16,233 bases of DNA from a bacterium. Its GTDB lineage: Bacteria; Elusimicrobiota; Elusimicrobia; UBA1565; UBA9628. The DNA lies in NCBI GenBank assembly GCA_021790955.1, contig JAJYFI010000009.1, forward strand, positions 1 to 16,233. Reading direction: 5' to 3'. A program made the translations under genes and the position numbers. Under the pieces are notes generated by a model, which saw only the letters and a list, made by a program, of their open reading frames with translations, did no database searches and was not told the origin of the DNA. Below, in pieces: positions 12,664-16,233 of this stretch (within the stretch, counting starts at the first letter, position 1; the number at the start of each line of letters is the position of its first letter).

Positions 12664-13522
12664 TGCCTCCGCGCCACAGGGAGAAACGATCGCGAGCATC
12701 CTTGTGCCCTGCTGGAACGCCGTCGACCGCACCCAAAGATGTCTGGAAAGCGTCCTGAAGTGGACGTCGTTTCCTTACGAGATGATCGTCGTCGACAACG
12801 GCTCCCGCGATGGAACGCGCGAGTTTCTGAGCGCGGACTTCAGGCGGCGGGGAGAATCATCGCGACGCACGACGTCCGGCGTCCTTTCCCGCATTTTATT
12901 GCTGCGCAATGCCAGAAACCGCGGCTTCGCGAAGGCGATCAATCAGGCGACGGCCCGCGCCAGGGGAAAATACGTGGTCTGGCTCAACAACGATGCCGTC
13001 GTGACGCCCAACTGGCTGGAGCGGCTGGTCGACTGCGCCGAGAAAGATCCCGCAATAGGAATCGTAGGGCCGCGCGTCCACCGATTGGGAGGGCCCCAGG
13101 CCGTTGAGCGCGTCTCCTACGACGGCCTCGGAGAGCTGGCGCTGTTTTCCGAAGCTTGGGGATTGAGAAATGCCGGCTGCGCGACGGATGTGCCGCTCCT
13201 TATGGGCTGCTGTCTTTGCATTAAAAGGGACGTTCTGACGCGCGTCGGCAAAGTCGAGGAAGGCTTCGGATTGGGAAATTACGAAGATTATGATTTTTGC
13301 CTGCGAGCCCGGATCGCGGGCTACAAGCTTGCCATAGCGGAGGACGTTTTTATCCACCATGATTATCATGCCAGCTTCCAAGCCAACGGGCTTAATTTCG
13401 AAAGCGAAAATCTGGCTAGTCTGGAGAAATTTCGCGATAAGTGGCGGCATTGGAGGAATTCGAAGGGCATGGAGAGCATTGCGGAGACGCTGGCGGCGTT
13501 CAAGGTTGGGCGGAAGGGATGA
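12650..13522 (+). CDS. Family 2 glycosyltransferase, rhamnosyltransferase-like
   Basis: Encodes 290 residues in a GT-A fold: ILVPCWN (17-23), EMIVVDNGSRDGT (44-56), NRGFAKAINQ (90-99) and VVWLNNDAVVTP (109-120), where NND occupies the DXD metal-site position. LLMGCCLCIKRDVL and GLGNYEDYDFCLRARIAGYK, with the ED catalytic-base motif, are typical of WbbL/rhamnosyltransferase-like enzymes. It is cytoplasmic and would extend a lipid-linked glycan. The start ATG 12650 was chosen because homology begins shortly after; it overlaps the methyltransferase by 14 nt. Its stop overlaps the next gene as ATGA. It differs clearly from the three glycosyltransferases that follow. Confidence 0.85.
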   Translation: MPFDNASAPQGETIASILVPCWNAVDRTQRCLESVLKWTSFPYEMIVVDNGSRDGTREFLSADFRRRGESSRRTTSGVLSRILLLRNARNRGFAKAINQATARARGKYVVWLNNDAVVTPNWLERLVDCAEKDPAIGIVGPRVHRLGGPQAVERVSYDGLGELALFSEAWGLRNAGCATDVPLLMGCCLCIKRDVLTRVGKVEEGFGLGNYEDYDFCLRARIAGYKLAIAEDVFIHHDYHASFQANGLNFESENLASLEKFRDKWRHWRNSKGMESIAETLAAFKVGRKG

Positions 13523-14418
13523 AAAGGCGCCGGGCTCCCTATATTTCCTGCATTATCCCGGCCTATAATCACGCGCGATACCTGCCCGACGCCATCGAAA
13601 GCGCCTTGAGCCAGGACTTTCCCAAAAATGACCGGGAAATCATCGTCGTCGACGACGGATCGACGGACAACACGGAAGAAGTCCTTTCTCGCTACAAGGG
13701 GGAAATTGTGGCGGTCAAGCAATCAAATGCGGGACAAGGGCTGGCGATTCTCCGCGCCATCCGGCTGGCCCGCGGCGAAATTATCGCGGAGCTCGACTCG
13801 GATGACGTCTGGATGCCGCGCAAGCTGTCGAGCATCGCCAAGGGCTTCGATGTCTCAAAGGACATTGCGGTGGTGACGCATGGGATACGGAATGCGGACC
13901 AGGGGCTGAGACCCATAGAACTCATCGGGAGCTCTCCGAATCTGGCGCGGGATCGCCTCGTCGACCTCGATGCGCAATCCGTGCTGCGCCATTCCCGCCG
14001 AGGCGAATGGAACGGCCTTTTCATCTGCGCCGGAGGAAGCGCCTGGGCGGTAAGGCGGAGCGCCCTGGGGCCGCATTTGCCCCGCGCGAAGCCTCCGCGC
14101 CTATGGGCCGACATCTTTTACGTTTTCTTGGCGGCCGCCTCCGGCGGGAAGGCGCTTCGCTTGCGGCAAACGCTGTCCTTGTGGAGGTGGCATCCCGGAA
14201 GCGCCAGTTACTATGAACGGGAGGATTTTCTGAGGAGAATCCGGCTTGAGGCGAAATTTTCCGACTCCGTTCGCCGCGCCCTTGAGGCCATCGACGGATC
14301 GCATCGCCGGCTTTTGATCGAAGATCTGCGGGCGCTCCTCCGCGAGAGCGCGGCGCTCACGGCGCTTTTGGAACGGCACGGGCGCATCGGGCGGCGCGAC
14401 TTTCCCGTGAAATCATGA
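13519..14418 (+). CDS. Family 2 glycosyltransferase, first of three paralogues
   Basis: Encodes 299 residues starting MKRRRAPYISCIIPAYNHAR. GT-A motifs: IIVVDDGSTDNT (41-52), KQSNAGQG (67-74) and AELDSDDVW (90-98) with the DXD metal-binding motif DSD at 93-95. The start lies in an ATGA overlap with the previous stop, behind GGAAGG as Shine-Dalgarno, so translation is coupled. The C-terminal part (SGGKALRLRQTLSLWRWHPGS) resembles that of the next paralogue; it probably sets acceptor choice. Very similar to the genes at 14415 and 15768, indicating tandem duplication. The sugar is unknown. Confidence 0.87.
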   Translation: MKRRRAPYISCIIPAYNHARYLPDAIESALSQDFPKNDREIIVVDDGSTDNTEEVLSRYKGEIVAVKQSNAGQGLAILRAIRLARGEIIAELDSDDVWMPRKLSSIAKGFDVSKDIAVVTHGIRNADQGLRPIELIGSSPNLARDRLVDLDAQSVLRHSRRGEWNGLFICAGGSAWAVRRSALGPHLPRAKPPRLWADIFYVFLAAASGGKALRLRQTLSLWRWHPGSASYYEREDFLRRIRLEAKFSDSVRRALEAIDGSHRRLLIEDLRALLRESAALTALLERHGRIGRRDFPVKS

Positions 14419-15257
14419 GGGAGCCCCCCTTCGTCTCATGCATTATCACCGCCTATAATATGGCGGCGTATCTCGGCGCGGCGATTGAAAGCGCCTTGGG
14501 GCAGGATTTCCCGAGATCCGAGCGCGAAGTCATCGTCGTGGACGACGGCTCGACCGACGGCACGGCGGCAATCCTGGCGCGCTATGGCGGGAGAATCCGG
14601 AGCTTCCGTCAGGACAATGCGGGGCAAGGCGCGGCGATGATTCGCGCCCTGCGGGCGGCTCGCGGCGAGATCATCGCCCCTCTGGACGCGGACGATGTGT
14701 GGCTGCCGGCGAAAATTTCGCGCAGCGTCGCGGCCCTCGAGGGCGTCCAAGACGCCGTCGTCGTGTCTCACGAATGCCAGTATGTCGACAAGGATCTGCG
14801 GCCGATCGCGCTTAGGTTCGAACCGCGCTATGCGGCGTCCAGGCGCGTTGTGGACCTTGAGAAGGAGTCTCTGGCGCAATTTCACGCCGGCGGGGGCAGG
14901 ATCGTCTTATGCAACACGGGGAGCGCCACCGTTTACCGGAAATCGGCGGTAGAGGCTTATATCAAGTCCTGCCGGCCGCCGGCTGTGTTCGCCGACGGCT
15001 TCTTCACGCTCCTCGCCCTTTCGGCGGGAGGCAAGGCCGTCATTCTTGGAGACGTTTTGTCTTTATATCGCCGGCACGGGAACAGCGTCACCGAACGGCT
15101 GAAGACGTCGAAGCCGTTTATGGAGATGCACGTGGACGCTCTCCGGCTCATCGAGGCCGCGGGACGTCGGCTGCTTGCGGGGGATTTGCGGATGCTGCTG
15201 AAGCTATGGACGGCGCATTCGTTATTTACGGAACGCAGGAAAAGTGTGATAAAATAA
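14415..15257 (+). CDS. Family 2 glycosyltransferase, second paralogue
   Basis: Encodes 280 residues starting MREPPFVSCIITAYNMAAYL. GT-A motifs: REVIVVDDGSTDGT (37-50), RQDNAGQGAA (65-74) and APLDADDVWLPAK (88-100), DXD = DAD at 91-93. It begins in an ATGA overlap with the preceding stop. The C-terminal half (FADGFFTLLALSAGGKAVILGDVLSLYRRHGNSVTERL) is collinear with its neighbour. The gene ends 35 nt before the S74-like protein; TGATAAAAT across its stop region might act as an extra -10 for that gene (weak). Confidence 0.87.
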   Translation: MREPPFVSCIITAYNMAAYLGAAIESALGQDFPRSEREVIVVDDGSTDGTAAILARYGGRIRSFRQDNAGQGAAMIRALRAARGEIIAPLDADDVWLPAKISRSVAALEGVQDAVVVSHECQYVDKDLRPIALRFEPRYAASRRVVDLEKESLAQFHAGGGRIVLCNTGSATVYRKSAVEAYIKSCRPPAVFADGFFTLLALSAGGKAVILGDVLSLYRRHGNSVTERLKTSKPFMEMHVDALRLIEAAGRRLLAGDLRMLLKLWTAHSLFTERRKSVIK

Positions 15258-15292
15258 GCCGATCGCAGTCCGACTTTTGGAGCCCAGAGAGC

Positions 15293-15745
15293 ATGAGCCA
15301 GGACCCGCCGCCCAAAAACAAAAAAGAAAACAAAGGCCGAAAAAAATATCTAGCTCCTGAACTGACGGCGGCGGGAACATTGAGCGCCGCGGCGTTGAGC
15401 GCCCAAGCAGGGGTGGCGTCCTCGCGAATGTTCAAAAAAAACATCAAGCTGATGGCCGGCAGGGATTATGCGAGCATGCTGGAGAAGCTCGATGCCGTCA
15501 AGCTTTACCGTTTTCGCTATAAGACCGACGGCAAATCGGAGAAACTGCGCATGGGAGTCATCGCCGAGGAGGCTCCCAGCGAGATAACGGACCGGCGCCG
15601 CCTCACGATCGACATCGGCTCGGCGCTCGGGTTTATCATGGCCGGAATCAAGGCCCAAGAGGATCGCCGCCGCCGGCTTGAGAAAGCGATCGCCGAGCAA
15701 GGGCGGCAAATACGGTCTCTCCTGAATCGCATTAACGCCAGCTGA
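15293..15745 (+). CDS. Short S74-like (self-cleaving chaperone) protein with a RiPP-leader-like N-terminus
   Basis: Encodes 150 residues. The N-terminus is very basic (KNKKENKGRKK) and continues YLAPELTAAG, matching YxxPxLxxxG (Y19, P22, L24, G28), the leader signature of lasso and related RiPP precursors. After a small-residue segment (TLSAAALSAQAGVA) comes SSRMFKKNIK, corresponding to the S-D-x-x-x-K-x-N-I start of peptidase S74/intramolecular chaperone domains; S43 and K48 have the Ser/Lys dyad spacing of 5. LEKLDAVKLYRFRYK, MGVIAEEAP and IGSALGFIMAGIKAQ complete the domain, and the C-terminus is coiled coil. In S74 proteins the domain trimerises and cuts just before the Ser, which here would free a ~42-residue peptide. 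There is no secretion signal. It sits between two glycosyltransferases in the same orientation. The RiPP reading is inference. Confidence 0.65.
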   Translation: MSQDPPPKNKKENKGRKKYLAPELTAAGTLSAAALSAQAGVASSRMFKKNIKLMAGRDYASMLEKLDAVKLYRFRYKTDGKSEKLRMGVIAEEAPSEITDRRRLTIDIGSALGFIMAGIKAQEDRRRRLEKAIAEQGRQIRSLLNRINAS

Positions 15746-15767
15746 CAAGCTGCGGGCGCCTCTGACC

Positions 15768-16233
15768 GTGCGCGGCGTGAACTCGCCCGTCGTCTCCTGC
15801 GTGATTCCCTGCCATAACGGCGGCCGTTTCCTTGGCGAAGCGATCGAAAGCGTTCTTGCCCAGGAATTCCCCGCCTCCGAGCGGGAAATCATCATCGTCG
15901 ACGACGGGTCGACGGATAACACCCCCGAAATTCTAGATCGCTATGCCGGAGCGATCCGCGCCATTCGCCAGCCCAACCAAGGCCAAGGAGAGGCGTTGCG
16001 CAACGCGATCGCCGCCGCGCGGGGGGAAATCATCGCGGAACTCGACCCGGACGACGTCTGGCTCCCCAGGAAGCTTCGGCGCGTCGTCGACGCCTTCGCC
16101 GGCTCGGATAGACTCAATGTGGTCGCCCATCAAATGCGCCTCGTCGATGAACGGCTGCGTCCCATCACGATTCGGGGCGGCGCGCCGAATAACATCCCCC
16201 GCGAGTTGCATTTCAAGCTTGGTTCGGACTCGA
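15768..16233 (+). CDS. Family 2 glycosyltransferase, third paralogue (3' end beyond window)
   Basis: An open frame runs from GTG 15768 (or GTG 15777) to the window edge, about 155 codons. Motifs: NSPVVSCVIPCHNGGRFLGE, REIIIVDDGSTDNTPEIL, RQPNQGQGEALRNAI and AELDPDDVWLPRKL with DXD. These match the two paralogues upstream nearly motif for motif. It starts 22 nt after the S74-like stop, without a clear Shine-Dalgarno. The catalytic half is present; the C-terminal half is outside the window. Confidence 0.85.
   Translation, partial: MRGVNSPVVSCVIPCHNGGRFLGEAIESVLAQEFPASEREIIIVDDGSTDNTPEILDRYAGAIRAIRQPNQGQGEALRNAIAAARGEIIAELDPDDVWLPRKLRRVVDAFAGSDRLNVVAHQMRLVDERLRPITIRGGAPNNIPRELHFKLGSDS

Overview
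The window is high-GC bacterial chromosome, tightly packed, with no ribosomal RNA or clear phage block. The mix of genes (a TMTC-like membrane protein with 12 TPRs, short TRL-type exported proteins, a CstA transporter, fibre-type secreted proteins with S74/PDLAE-like ends, and very dense palindromic repeats with their own Y1 transposase) reminds me of Elusimicrobiota or a similar uncultured lineage. That placement is an inference, not a proof.

Layout. Positions 2-1417 hold the 3' part of a large secreted glycine/serine/threonine-rich fibre-type protein. From about 1.4 to 9.9 kb almost every gene junction carries a palindromic repeat built on the arm GGTGACACCATAC...GTATGGTGTCACC. There are seven complete copies and one half copy, plus the REP-associated tyrosine transposase (RAYT) at 9112-9789 that probably moves them. 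Between the repeats lie a small coiled-coil protein, a gene remnant, a 870-residue TMTC-like/TPR protein, a CAT-anticodon tRNA, a TRL-like lipoprotein, a second exported protein, an M3 metallopeptidase and a secreted protein of unknown function.

From 9.9 kb on the repeats stop. A carbon-starvation (CstA) transporter overlaps a putative sugar O-methyltransferase. That gene opens a surface-polysaccharide type cluster with four family-2 glycosyltransferases, the last cut by the window end. Most of these genes overlap by 4-14 nt. A 150-residue protein, combining a YxxPxLxxxG leader-like motif with an S74-like self-cleaving domain, sits between the third and fourth glycosyltransferases.

Three points stand out. 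(1) The repeats are woven into genes: two give the only visible start codon and the first ~20 codons of exported proteins, one creates a GTGA stop/start overlap, and one gives the transposase its last residues. (2) A different 27-bp palindrome sits in frame inside the M3 peptidase. (3) The S74-like protein keeps a Ser/Lys pair spaced as in known self-cleaving domains, directly after a RiPP-leader-like peptide, inside a glycosylation cluster.
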